From contig JAVHKY010000026.1 of NCBI GenBank assembly GCA_035079385.1, positions 682,001 to 746,000 on the forward strand: 64,000 nt of DNA, read 5' to 3'. The DNA is from Aspidiotus rigidus (lineage: Eukaryota; Arthropoda; Insecta; Hemiptera; Diaspididae). A model generated the notes under the pieces. It saw nothing but the letters and a program-made list of their open reading frames with translations. It did no database searches and had not been told where the DNA came from. The position numbers and the translations under genes were made by a program. Shown here one piece after another: positions 22,991 to 33,949 of the stretch (position 1 is the stretch's first letter; each line of letters starts with the position of its first letter).

Positions 22991-23755
22991 ATTGGTAAGG
23001 ATAGCCATCTATCGATGGGAGCGAGTGTAGGAGTTTGGAATATTTTTTTATAATGCGAGATAACAAAGGTTTTTTGGAGGGGATGAAGCGCCAATTCCGA
23101 GAAATATTCGAAAAGGAGAGAATGAGCTTTCTATTTGTCCAGGAGGCCAAGCGAGTACAATATTTTTGTGTAAGATATATTCGGTGGAGTTGTAAGGGAG
23201 GAATTTTTGCTTCAGCTTCCATAGCAATAATTGGTGTCGTTTTTATGGCTCCTAAAATGTAGCAGGGCCTGATTTTGAAGTACGTCGAGTTTTTTCAGAC
23301 GAGAGGGAGCAGCGGAACCAAAGAGGAAGGCCCCGTATTCCATTTTACTACGAATAATGGCTTTGTGTAGCATCGACAGGATGATGGGATCACCACCCCA
23401 TTCGGTGCTAGACAAGGCTTGAAGGATGTACATGGCCTGAGAGCATTTGGTACGAAGGAAGGAAATATGAATGTCCCATGTACGACGACTGTCCAGGTTG
23501 ATGCCTAAGTACTTCGAAGAAGGAACAATTTGGGATTTGTTCGCCCTTGAGGAAGATACACGCATCTGCAAGGTTGTAGGCTCTTAAGGAAAACAGAACA
23601 GAAACGCATTTTGGAATGGATAAACTCAGGAATAGTTGGTCTAGTTTGTTTTGGAGGACGGATAAGGTATTAGTGACGTGTAGAGTGGTGGTGGCAACTT
23701 GAGAATGAGCGTGGTAGATAACCAGGTCATCAGCAAAGGAAAGTATGGTAGCTGG
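22990..23755 (-). pseudogene. LINE RT catalytic box and C-terminal region
   Basis: The catalytic box ILSFADDLVIYH is encoded at about 23715-23745, in a frame different from the upstream part. Downstream are SKYLGINLDSRRTWDIHI, near 23480-23510, and RSKMEYGAFLFGSA, a block equivalent to the LLYGAPVW region of LINEs. The remaining C-terminal part to 22990 is in yet another frame and ends at the junction with the TIR element. At least three lesions make it non-functional. Confidence 0.82.
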
Positions 23756-24640
23756 TTAACGTATGTTTAAAACAGTGAGGATATATAGATTAAATAAGAT
23801 AGGGCTCAAGGACGAGCCTTGGGGAAGACCTAAGTAATTTATCCTAGTTATTGAAGGATAGTTAGCGTGAGTGAATGTAAATGTTTGAGGAGACATCAAT
23901 TTGAGAATGAAAGTAGAGAAATGAGGGGGAATATTCAGATTTTGTAGAGTTTGACGCAAAATTGGTAAGCTGACACTGGGAAAAGCGGAGTGGATGTCTA
24001 TGAAAAGGGCGTTCAGGTGTTGCTTGTCTATAAAAGCCTGATATATGTCACTGACGAGGGAGGTGACACAGTCGATAGCACTGCGTTTATTTCGAAAGCC
24101 GTAGCAGTTGTGTGGAATAATACCTTTTTGTTCCGACCAGTGTCTGAGTCGGGCATTTATCATAGATTGAACAAGTTTTCGGATGCATGAGGATAGGGCA
24201 ATAGGACGCAGCTTTGAATCTTTTTTTGGGATAGGGATAATCTGGAAATGAGTCCATGCAGAAGGGATGACGTTGTTTCGCCACAGACGGTTGATAATTA
24301 CTAGAAGAGACTTTGGGCTAGGTTCGGGTATTGACTGAAGGCAGCTGTAAGAGATTCCGTCAAGGCCAGGGGCTGTAGATTTCCTTGAACAAAGAATTGA
24401 GTAGAATTCTTCCCAAGTGAATTGACTGTCTAATAGGTTATTTTGAGGAGGAGGGGATTGTAAATATTGAATGTTGACCTCTGAGAAATTTGGAGCCCTT
24501 GGTGGGACGACTGTGTCAGCAAAGGAAAGTAAGTCATCCTGAGAGGTTTCGTGTTTAAAGGGATTGCGACCGGATCTAAATGCTTTGGAGCACCGCCATA
24601 TTGTGCCGAGTTTCGTTTCAATTAGACAGGATATAAGCAA
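23756..24640 (-). pseudogene. LINE RT, fingers to palm
   Basis: Blocks in order: RKSTAPGLDGISYSCLQ, then KDSKLRPIALSSCIRK, then CYGFRNKRSAIDCVTS, then ALFIDIHSAFPSV with the first catalytic aspartate, then YLGLPQGSSLSPILFN. This matches I/jockey-like RTs more than the R1 type. The first residues of the 316-codon frame look non-LINE and probably come from the flanking repeat. The frame ends at 23756 before the FADD box, so a frame disruption lies near 23745-23756. Confidence 0.87.
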
Positions 24641-24860
24641 AAAACTAAATCTTGGGGGGCTTGAACCCCAATAAAAAAAGAACCTCCTGAAGGCTGAATA
24701 GCTCATTTTATAGCAAATTTAACGAGGAACAACTTGACCCCCATAAAAAAAGAAGCTCCAGGGGGAAAACGCGTGATTTTTAGTATGTTGTTCAAAACCA
24801 CATAGTGGACCATTTTCAGGAAAAAAACGTATGCTCCAGCGAAATGTTTTTTTTATTTTC
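24615..24860 (+). repeat. Dispersed copy of the ~155-bp repeat
   Basis: It shares 'gcaaaaaactaaatcttgg', 'aagaacctcctgaaggctga', 'gcaaatttaacgaggaacaac' and 'gaagctccagggggaaaa' with 14400-14900. The internal part is shorter than there. Confidence 0.75.
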
Positions 24861-27560
24861 AATATTATTGCTCTAATTTGCCTTCACTATAAGCCAATTC
24901 CCAGCCTTCCTCAATGAACACCATATTTTTTCAAGTCTTAAGGCCAGAAAACTCGAGATCGCGGACATAAAATTCTCTTGGGATGGATTTTCTATTGATG
25001 TCTCGAAAATTTTAGACTTGTGATATGAATTATTGAAATTACGAAATGGCTTTTAGATACTTCTTATCTATTTTGCGAAGCAGTACTTCGCGATCTTTTC
25101 GTTGACCTTGTTTCCTGATTGCTGTATTCTATCACCATTAAGTGAGGTCAGTTTTAGTTTTGCGGATTTCTGCTTCTTTCACTGTAATTCAAATTCAGAA
25201 CTCTCTGCTAAGAGCTCACTGGCATGGCAACCTAGTCGAGCGTTAGGATAAGTAAAATCCGAAGTATAATTATTTCTTTTTTTTTTACTTTTTTGTCGTT
25301 CAATATGTATGTGTGAGAAGATGAAAATTCTTAGCATCTCTTGATGGAAGTTTACCTACAAGAACAATCTTCGTCACGAATTGGGGTTGAATTCACGAAA
25401 TTTGCAGGCTTTCGTTTTACGGGCCTGTGACTTCGGAAAATTAACAGTGACTACGACTGTTTTCCCAGAGAAGGTCGTCAATTAGAAAATGTGAGGTGTC
25501 CTTTTGTTTAGTGCGGCGACGAATTGTGTTTGTTTCGCGACCCTTCCATCAACAGATTTAACTCCCAAGCTCTATATTTGTTTACCGTGGTTCATTCAAA
25601 GTTCACAGAACAAATTCGAAAACAGAGACGATTTTAGAGAGCGTATCTAATTCACCTACGTTCGGTATCGGTATTCATTGTCCACTTCAGCGTGAAAAAT
25701 TCTCTCATTTACAGCGTAGACCTTAGAAATCCTCGTATTGTTGAATGTATCGAAATTTTTGTAGAGACTGAGAGTAGGTACACGTATTATATAGGTTGAA
25801 ATCGGGAAAAGGATTATTACTTTTGGTTAATGAAGTAAACTTGTTCTCACTTTTCCCGAACTCGAATATATTATTACAATCGTATTGATTAATAAGTATT
25901 TCGTTAATTTTGTTTCAGGTACGTTGAGTTTTCGGTTGCTGTCGTGGCTTTAATACTCGTGCTTTTAATACGCACTCCAGAACGAGTGAATCCGGCTTCG
26001 GTAGTAATTTATTGGTCGGTAATGTACGTTTATATTTTGAAATACTGTATTTTCCTTCGATAGAATATTACGCTCGTATACTACGTCCGTAATCAGCGTC
26101 TCTGGGTATGCTAGAGAGTCAAGGAAAGAAAAAATTATGGAAGTACGCGGCATTTTTTAAACATTCGTTCCGAAAGTCTCTCGTAATTCATGGTCGAGTT
26201 CGAGCGGCTCCTCTTTGTGTTTGAGGGCATTACGTTCCCAAGTGCGATGTCCGCGTACCTATTGCGTCGACTGTATTATACTGTAGCATAGTGTATTAAA
26301 ATCGTCCGGACTGAACCGACAGACTAACCCGAGCTCATCTGATTATTTACAGTATAAACAAATAATAGTATAATGATCTTGGAAATTCACGATGGCGCAA
26401 CGGATGATGAGAGAAACGGTATCTCGTGATGTGACTCGATAATAAAAAATTGAATACGTAATAGAATTCTTTTTATGCAGCTATAGATCTAACTTCTATC
26501 TCACGAGATAAGAGAATTATTTGCAAAAAATCTGAATTACAAATACGTGTGTCGAATTCGGTTTCAAGAAAGAGAGGGAGTCATATTTTTTTGACATTCA
26601 CATTTGCGTATTTTTTACTTTTAATTTTACATGTTAACGGTAAAAAGCAATTATGTGGTAGGAACTCGGATTATCTACGAGTTAATTATGTCCAATCAAA
26701 GGGGGGAAAAAACCGCGAGGGACGAAAAATGAAATGTTTTAAGTGGAAGAAAAAGCTGTGTAAGACGTAAAAACCCATTTCGACGAAAGGGAAGATTCTA
26801 AACTCGGTAATGCTGTTTTTACGATTACTTTCAAGGAACACGAAAAAGCGTGAGGTGTAGAAATATTCTAGGAGGAAGGGGTGGGGAGAGGAAAGATGAA
26901 CGCAGATGTTATTTTTACTTCTGAGAAGGTTTAAAGAACTCAATATCAGGAACTCGTTTCACTCGGGTGTTTCGAGAAAGCAAGAGTGAAGTAAATCGTA
27001 TACATCACGTATAGTCAGTAAGAATCGTCTAACAAGTAATTTTTTTCTTTTTTTTTATGTCTACGTACGTATGTGTTGATTGTTCATTCTCTTTTGCTTG
27101 GTTGTACGAGATTTATCTTCGTCTAATTGATTTAAAGAAATTTACTTAGGTGGGCGTGTGATTTGTACGACGATAAGGACGACCATACACGTATGTATGT
27201 CGTGAATGGAAGCAAGCTTTCGTTGTGGATTCGAGAAGTCGATTAGGAACTCGTAGCTTCCAGAGGTCTTTTTTGTTTACTGTTTTATGTGAGATTTTTC
27301 AATTTTGAATTCATTTAATAATCAATGTTGATGACTGATTCATATGAATTTGATTTGAGATTCTTCTTCTTTATTGTGTTTTACACATTACAGCAGCGTT
27401 AACGGTCGCATCGGCATTTTAAACACCTTAATCTAAATAATTAACACGTAATTTCAATACGTATATTATAATTTATTTTCCTCTGAGACGATATACCAGT
27501 CTATTGTCTGATATTCCTCATCCAGGATAGCTTTGAAAAATTTTTCCAGATGTACAATTC
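24861..27560. other. No recognisable gene
   Basis: Sequence is AT-rich with CpG and short antisense-overlapping frames, for example 26549-26770 (+) and 26686-26943 (-). No repeat, terminus or conserved motif was recognised. It may be host intronic or intergenic DNA. Confidence 0.45.
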
Positions 27561-27905
27561 TACTTTATTAGTTGTTTTTACAAGAGTACTTTCAGTTGTG
27601 TCGCAACTGGAGAACAAGGCCTCAAACATGAGTTTTTATAGTACAACACTGTGATCTTATTGGCTATAATAACAATGCTGTGTTGTGATTGGTTCACTCT
27701 TAGAAACTTATTCTTACAATAATATGACATTGTGTTCTTATTGACTAAAATATACTGCTCAGTGATTGGTTCACTCTATTGGCCTAAATACTGTGTTTCT
27801 ATTGGCTATCTGGTTTCCTATCCCCTTATTGGTTAGTTCTGTTCTTCTTCTCTCATCCAATCACCAGGCCGAATGATTTTTCGCTATTAAACGTGATTAC
27901 ATTGT

Positions 27906-28639
27906 TTAAGAGGCAGGCTGTCTTCCTCTTTGCTTTTGCAATCTCCATTTATTCCCGGAGTTTTCTTCTCTTTGTATGACTTCAAATATTCCCTCTACAT
28001 TGGGCTGTTCTTTGTTACAGTATTTACCAAACAGTGACTTGCCATCTTCTTTCTCTCTCGACTTTTTATGCTCCTTTTTCCTGATCTCAAACGTTCTCCC
28101 AGTCTCACCGACGTAGATGGCCTCGCACTGCTCACAACTGAGGTTGTACACTCTGCTCAACATTTTCTTGCCCTTTTCTTCCGTCTGGTCATTGCTGATT
28201 CTCTTCACCATGGGTTGGTTATTCTGAAAACCCACATTTACATCGTAGTCATTGAACGCCTTTATCACCTTGTTTTGTGTACTTTCCTATGTATGGTATC
28301 GATCCGGAGTACTTTCTCACTATGCCATCATGGGTTCCTTTCTTTGTTCCCATTTTCACAGAGACTCTATCCACCACACGTCTATGGTAGCCACTGGATT
28401 CTGCGATCTGCTTTACTACCTCGATCTCTCTCTTCATTGTTCTTGAGAACAGAAATTGCTCGATAGCAGTAGTTCTGGATTGCCGCCAATTTGTGCCTGC
28501 GGTGGTGGTAGGAGTCATTTGGGATGATGGTGTCTGTATTCGTCGGCGTCGGCTTCCTGTAGATTTGGTATTCTATCCTGTTGTTCTCCAGTGTGCGTGT
28601 AAGGTCCAAATAATCGATGGTCTCATTGCCTTTTTCCAC
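27906..28639 (-). pseudogene. PLE linker and GIY-YIG endonuclease (broken)
   Basis: Order on the minus strand: YLDLTRTLENNR, YRKPTPTNTDTIIPND, AAIQNYCYRAIS, then the nuclease CEQCEAIYVGETGRTFEI. The CxxC pair just before the nuclease is present here, as in the 8826-9932 copy. In the signature, GIY reads AIY, so the first glycine is changed, and the YVG half follows. Three overlapping frames are needed to cover the region. The C-terminus is truncated by a shift near 27960. Confidence 0.82.
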
Positions 28640-29300
28640 TGTGAATTTGATGATACTTATTCATCGCGTTCATTGCTCAGATGAATAGGTCCACCTTTCT
28701 ATCAGTGCCTGACCACTTAATTAGGATATCATCTACATATCTGGCCCAGTGTTTGATCGAGTTCCTGAACTTGCTGCCCTTCAATATCTTGTTTTCCATA
28801 TCATTCATGAATATCTCCGCTGTTGGTGACAGCGCTGATCCCTTGCAAGTCGCTTTTCCTGACTGTAGAACCTGTTATTGAAGCGGCAGTAGTTTTGGCT
28901 CAAGATTTCTTCCACTATGTTGGCGTACTTCGGCCCATCAGGGTTCCCTTGGTATCTGTTGTTTTTGAGCAGAGTGAGAAGTCGAAACATGTTTGCCACA
29001 TCAAAGAATATCAGCTTGTGTTATTCCCGTTTTTGAACCTGTCCAGTTGTTGAATCAGCCCTCCGTTGTTTCTGATTCTTCGTCTGGGTGCAAACTGGTA
29101 GTTTTATTTCAGGTATGTGGCTACGATCTTCCCTATCTTGTAGCATGGTGATGCTGTTGACCAGAGGTTTCATCGGACGGTTCGCTTTGTGGAGTTGTAC
29201 AAGCCCCTTGAGTTTTGGTACAACCGGGTTCATCTCAAGCGTCCTTCCATTGCCGGGTACATTGTTCCGTTTCAACACAGCTTTCAGGTCATCTTGGTAT
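28640..29300 (-). pseudogene. PLE reverse transcriptase core (broken)
   Basis: The catalytic box HWARYVDDILIKW is encoded near 28715-28755. A damaged MGSPLSP equivalent lies near 28830-28860. KLKGLVQLHKANRPMKPLV, the motif 1-2 region, is encoded near 29165-29225. The parts fall in different frames. Same family as the 8.2-9.9 kb copy. Confidence 0.82.
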
Positions 29301-29391
29301 TTCTATGTTGGGTCCTTTGTTAGCTCTTGGTATCCATTCACTGTGATGTACGACTCCACTTTTGGGGTGTAGTCCTCCTCCTCCATTACCT

Positions 29392-29814
29392 CTACCGTAT
29401 TACCTTTGTCAAAATCAGATTTTTCTGTCGGATCTTCTTTTGTACATTTGTGACCTCCCTCTGCATTACTTGCGTTCTGGCATTGGTTTGGTACATATTC
29501 TCCTTGATGTCCAACAGCGCTTTCCCAATTTTGGTCCGGGCTTCTGGTCTTACGTCGTGTTCCATGGTTTGGATTATTTGTTCGCAGCTAATGGCCATAC
29601 TTTTTAGCGTACACTGGTTCAGTCTCTCTGGCTGCACGTACTTGATGCCTTTGTCCAGCAGTCTTTTTTCTTCTTCTGTGAAGATGACGTTTGATAGGTT
29701 CTCGGTTATGGGAGCAAAGTTGCGCTCAGCTCTCGCTGTCTCTTCCTTTCTTTCTTCTTTCTTTCGGGTCAGTTCGACAAGCTTCTTCTTGATCTGTTTT
29801 GTTTGGGCTTCCAC
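29392..29814 (-). pseudogene. PLE N-terminal region
   Basis: This 140-codon frame is charged and probably helical (KKLVELTRKKEERKEE). It is followed by NLSNVIFTEEEKRLLDKGI and ends with LILTKV where the ADKG block should follow. The EEKRLLDKG block corresponds to ETALLEKG in the family at 62.3 kb. That supports its reading as the conserved pre-RT region of PLEs. No cellular function is known beyond being part of the PLE protein. Confidence 0.75.
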
Positions 29815-29980
29815 TCGTTTTTCCGCATAGTCTTCACCATTTTTCCCCTCTCCTTCTTTTTGGCGGGAGACCCGCCATCCGTTTAGTTACTGGGGGGCTT
29901 CAGAGGAATTCTTTCCGCGTACGAATAACCGACCAGTTTGTTATTTTTTCAAGCCCCAAAAATTCGCTAAAAATACAAAC

Positions 29981-30064
29981 GGCTCCGGAACAAAATAAAC
30001 CGGTTCCGGAACGAAAAGAACCGGCTCTGGATCGGCATAAACCGGTTCCGGAACAAAATAAACC
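29981..30064 (+). repeat. 21-bp tandem repeat, four units
   Basis: Units start at 29981, 30002, 30023 and 30044, with consensus GGTTCCGGAACAAAATAAACC. A further partial unit lies at 30350-30375, on the other side of the MITE. Open frames across it translate as a 7-residue repeat but are not convincing genes. Confidence 0.9.
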
Positions 30065-30065
30065 G

Positions 30066-30348
30066 CAGAGCATTGCAGCCAGCCAAAAGCCGAAAGCTAA
30101 AGCCAAAAGCCAGCTGTATTATTCATGTTTTTTCCAAGCTGAAAGCCAAAGCCGAAGCTATATTTTTCAAGGTCGTAAGTTCAAGTCAAAAGCCGGAGTG
30201 TTTCATCAAAACAGCCCGAAGCTAGAGCCAAAACCGAAAGTCAGCTGTATTTTTCAGGTATTTCCAAAGCCAAAGCCAAAGTTGTATTTTTCAAGGTTCT
30301 AAGTTTAAGCTGAAAGTCTAAGCTGTATGATACGGCTGCAATGCTCTG
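30066..30348. mobile_element. 283-bp hAT-type MITE with perfect TSD
   Basis: The ends are perfect 15-bp inverted repeats, CAGAGCATTGCAGCC at left and its complement at right. They are flanked by a perfect 8-bp duplication ATAAACCG (30058-30065 and 30349-30356). That is the standard hAT signature. The interior is rich in 'aaagccaaagcc' and 'gaaagc' words, with no coding capacity. It lies inside the 21-bp tandem repeat, and joining the flanks across one duplication recovers the repeat. Confidence 0.93.
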
Positions 30349-30399
30349 ATAAACCGGTCCGGAGCGGAACGTTATTATAAATTTTACAAAAGTACCAAA

Positions 30400-30574
30400 A
30401 AAAGCCCGGAAATTTTGAAAAAGGTCCAAAAAACCTGGACATTCTTGAAAGGACCAGCAGAAGCCCAGGAAAATGTAAAGGACCAAATAATGGACCAGTT
30501 TTTCCCTAAATTATGAGAAAGGACCAGATAAGGACCAGATTTGGTCCTGAAGGACCACATCTGGCAGCCCTGGC
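30400..30574. mobile_element. Probable hAT-like element end with GGACCAG repeats
   Basis: A run of AAGGACCAG variants leads into 'cacatctggcagccctgg'. The GCAGCCCTG end looks like the right terminus of a hAT-like element with a CAGGGCTGCC end. The left end was not found, so this is a truncated or decayed copy. Confidence 0.4.
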
Positions 30575-30584
30575 TAGGGAGTGT

Positions 30585-31225
30585 TACGCTGGGACTTGGA
30601 AAAATTCGTGACCTTCTATGGGCTAGTATAGGGACTTTGAAAAATTCCGGGCTCTTCCATACCCATACCCCTATATGGGCTAGTATAGGGACTTAGAGAA
30701 TTCCGGGCTCTTCTATACCCCTTTATTGGCTAGTACCTTTAGTGACAGAAAAATTTCTTGTTCTTCTATGCGACTTAGAAAAACTTTCGCGGCTCCTGTA
30801 TAGTCATCTGTGGAACTTGAAGAATTTCGGCTGTCCTATAGTCTTCTATGGAACTTGAAAAAATTTTCGCGAATACGCAAGGCTGGCACTTGGAAAAATT
30901 CCTGTCTCCACTATAGCCGTCTATGGCACTTAAAAAAATTCCTGGCTCCTCTGTATCGTATTCTATGGGAGTTAGAAAAATTCCTTGTTCCTCTATATCG
31001 CTGAGGGGCGAGTAACTCTGGGACTTGAAAAAAATTTTGGCTGTTTTATAGCCTTCTATGGGACTTGGAAAAATTCCTGGCTCCTCTTTGGCCGTTTATG
31101 GGATTGGGAAAAAATAGTGATCTTCTTGACTCTTATCGCTAAGACTTGCAGGAATTTCCGGAAATTCGTGACCTTTTTGACTGAGAAATTCTTGATTGTT
31201 TTATAGCCCTCAATGGGACTCGGCA
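30585..31225. repeat. ~40-50 bp satellite ('gggacttgaaaaattc')
   Basis: Units contain 'ctatgggacttggaaaaattc', broken here as CTATGGGACTT and GAAAAATTC, followed by 'tggctcctctatagcc'. About a dozen units run continuously with drifting length. Similar words occur in the foldback element near 41510 and 42075, suggesting a shared origin. Confidence 0.75.
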
Positions 31226-31269
31226 AATTATGTGACCTTTATCTCCTTCTTATTATTTACATACTTATT

Positions 31270-31620
31270 CCTTTCATATTTCTCACAAGTGCGCGAAACC
31301 ATGAGTCGCGGGTCTCCTGCAACTCTTGCTCCCTGAGCAAGAGCCTGTAAGTTTTTGAACACGGTTTCTTCAAATTCTAGGGGGTGCAGTAACCTGGACA
31401 GATGGAAATATTTATCATACATAGGAACCATTCAACCTTGTGATTTTCTTGTAGAGTTCATTAATTTCCTTCTTCACTCTCAATCTTTCGGCTTGCATCT
31501 TGGTGCGTTTCACTGCTGCGCTGTTTCTTGCTAGCCTGATGGTCGCACGTATCTGTGATTTTTTTACAAACCGATATTTCAGTGCCCTTAAACTTTGATT
31601 TGTTCACCTGTTCATCTATA
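31270..31620 (-). pseudogene. Possible coding relic, unknown protein
   Basis: Minus-strand frames read ATIRLARNSAAVKRTKMQ, then INELYKKITRLNGSYV, then a second frame with SRLLHPLEFEETVFKNLQ. The character is charged and helical, resembling the N-terminal region of some PLE proteins. The match is too weak to name. A stop and a frame change separate the two parts. Confidence 0.3.
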
Positions 31621-33550
31621 GCTTTCCATCGACTATCATTTCAAAATCGTTGGGCTCCTTGTTTATGGAAGCCAGAACCTTAATTTTTGTTGGTGAACCT
31701 GACTTCGAGACATCCCTATTCTAGGATAAATTGGTCTCGGGCAAACCTGACTGTTGGCGATCTAGTTGTACCAGTCTCCCTTTCACTCTTGGTAATTCCT
31801 CAATGTTGCGCCCATATCTTACGAGTTCGAGGATTTTAAATTTTGAAATGGCTATGTTCACAAGGAATGAAAATACGGATATTGTCTGCCTTGCTGGCAC
31901 GAAGGCTGTTTGCCGAGGGATTGAACCGAGGTATCTAATTCAGTCGTACGTGGTTCAAACTCGTGGATAGCTAGCTAGAAAATATCAGTATTTGCAACTC
32001 TTCTACTTCCCCCTTTGGAGGATTAAATTTTAGATAGCTCATCATCCCACGATGCTTCTTCCCTCGCAGATCTTATCTTGTCTTTGAACTTTCTTGTTGT
32101 GTTGATCTTTCAAGAAAACTCTTCGGGCTAGATAACTGGTTGAAAATTTATCTTGTTGCTATTTCAGATATATTTTACGCCCTCCCTCCTGTCACTACTG
32201 GTTACCAGGCTCGCTCTTCAGTTGTAATACCTCGAGCTCCTACCTAGGTTTATTCTGCTGCTTTATTCGGTATCGTGTTGTTCGGTTCTACAACTAACCG
32301 ACGTATAACGTCATCGAGTCAGGAAATTTTATTCTTGCGACAAATTCGCCTCCTTGTCTGATTCGCACGCTATGGACGATTACCTCTTCTGCGATTATTT
32401 GTCCGGTTGTAAGATTTGAAATAGGATTTCGACTGTGTTTGCTCGGTCGATTGAGTTCGATGGTACGTGAAAGAAACGGAAAATAGAGACAAAAATATCA
32501 GAAACGTTTTGAAAAGAGTAAAAGAAAACGAGGAAAAGGAAGGAAGAAGACGCGTTGTGACTCGTAGAAAGTGTCTTTTTTTTTTTCTTTTCCTTCTAAG
32601 GCATCTGTTCTTGAATACCGAATCTGAGAAGAGGAACATTTTTTTGACTGTCCTTTAGTGATGGAGTATAGAAACGGCGAGTGAGAAATGACGACGCTGA
32701 CGGACGAAGATGAGGAGGCGGGTAGAGGAAGTGCAGCCAGCTGGAACTTAACAAACCAAATAAATAATTTGTCGAGGAAAAAAAAAACGGAATGCCGAGG
32801 ATGTGAACATTGAGCGAGTGCCTGTCGTATGTGTGCATTTCACTACAGAGCGTACAGTGCAAATACACGTATATGTACTCGTGAGAAAGAGTTTAAAAGC
32901 GTTCACTTGGAACGTATTATCGATCAGTGTGTACGTGTACGTATCGTATAGACCTATTAAATGTACGTAATCGTAATTTTAGAAAAGAGCTTACGTACTT
33001 TTCATCTTGATGAAATAATACGCGCTCGTATACCATAGCACGTTTAACTCTATGTCCGCGTTGATAATTTGGTGAACGCATACACACTATCCCGTCGAAA
33101 GCTTTTTTAATTAAATCGTAATCGGTTGCGGTTTGCAATTTGTGGATATAATCAATGTACGATACCCTCGCGAGCATTTGGTCAGAAAATTCTTTGCAAC
33201 CCTTGCGGTTGTGATGGGCGTGATTACGATACATATCGAATTCAACGCGCTATTCGTACGTACCCACTCTACTTAATTAATTTATCGACATACGTACCGC
33301 GCATATTATTTAATATACATACCAATTTTGAAATACGGATATTCTAAGTAAGATACATACCTTTACTCGATTACCAACTCCCGTTCCGGGAGCGACGATT
33401 TTCTCATTTTTTCTCTCTTCAAGTTCTCGTCTCAAATCGAGAAATGAATATGTTGCAGAACTTATTACAAATGGGTACCCTCGAAAATATGAAAAAAAAA
33501 AAAAAATTGGTGTAGTACAATGAAGGCCCGAAAGTAACGAAGATGGAAAT
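31621..33550. other. No recognisable gene
   Basis: AT-rich and CpG-containing sequence. Antisense-overlapping frames at 32370-32658 are low-complexity (K/R/E on one strand, F/S/L on the other). No convincing element ends are visible. Confidence 0.45.
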
Positions 33551-33589
33551 TTTCGACGTTTCTGAATAACTAGAGAGTCGAATATGTCC

Positions 33590-33850
33590 GGCACTGCCGT
33601 CCAAAATAAATCCAATGTATCGAACCACCTGGATACCACCGCCCTGTGCCGACACTCGACTGAAACGGGACATAATTTTAATTTCGATAATCCTTCTATA
33701 ATATGTTTTGAGGATAATACCACTAAAAGGAAAATACGCGAAGCTGTCGAAATCTTGAAAAATGATAACGCTGTAAACTTTAAATCAGACGTCGATGGTG
33801 TCATTAGCCTGTACTTACCGGTCATGAAACGTGTACCTCATCATGACTAA
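33590..33850 (+). pseudogene. PLE endonuclease C-terminal fragment
   Basis: The frame includes ALCRHSTETGHNFNF, a block with the conserved RHS.ETGH motif of PLE GIY-YIG domains, and TTKRKIREAVEIL, the helix near the domain's end. It terminates normally, with TAA at 33848-33850. The GIY-YIG half itself is missing because the copy is 5'-truncated. The family differs from families A and B. Confidence 0.82.
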
Positions 33851-33907
33851 TATTCTTTATGTAGTTCATTCGTATTTCTCTTTTTCTCTTTTTTTCATTC
33901 ACGTTTT

Positions 33908-33949
33908 AACCCTTGAGAATGACAGTCGTTACTGTCGAAACGTCGGGTT
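33908..33949 (+). ncRNA. Hammerhead-like relic in PLE family C
   Basis: Stem I can pair AACCC (33908-33912) with GGGTT (33945-33949). The core position holds TTGAGAA instead of CTGATGA, two changes at conserved sites. A 5-bp stem II (GACAG with CTGTC) is followed by GAAA at 33937-33940 and CGTC, giving the UC cleavage position at 33943-33944. As in family A, one U precedes stem II. The core changes suggest an inactive derivative. Confidence 0.5.

Larger units (their letters stand above)
22990..24640 (-). mobile_element. Second non-LTR retrotransposon, truncated at both ends
   Basis: Minus-strand RT sequence runs from about 24640 to 22990. It differs clearly from the 15-17 kb element. On its upstream side it abuts a copy of the ~155-bp repeat. 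On its downstream side it abuts the truncated TIR element. No endonuclease, poly-A tail or target duplication was recognised. Confidence 0.82.
27560..29880 (-). mobile_element. Penelope-like element, family A, longest copy
   Basis: This is the same family as 8178-10235, in opposite orientation. It includes the 3' CCAAT region (27600-27850), endonuclease, RT and an N-terminal region absent from the other copy. The coding region is broken into at least six frames. At the 3' end the hammerhead-like segment has lost stem II and most of the CTGATGA core, keeping GAAAGTACTC and stem I. The upstream boundary is uncertain but lies before the 21-bp repeats at 29981. Confidence 0.88.

Noticed and set aside
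29799..30302. 167-codon plus-strand frame with a PE-Q-NKP repeat
   Set aside because: It spans PLE edge, a 21-bp tandem repeat and a MITE with a clear target duplication, so it is a chance frame through repeats.
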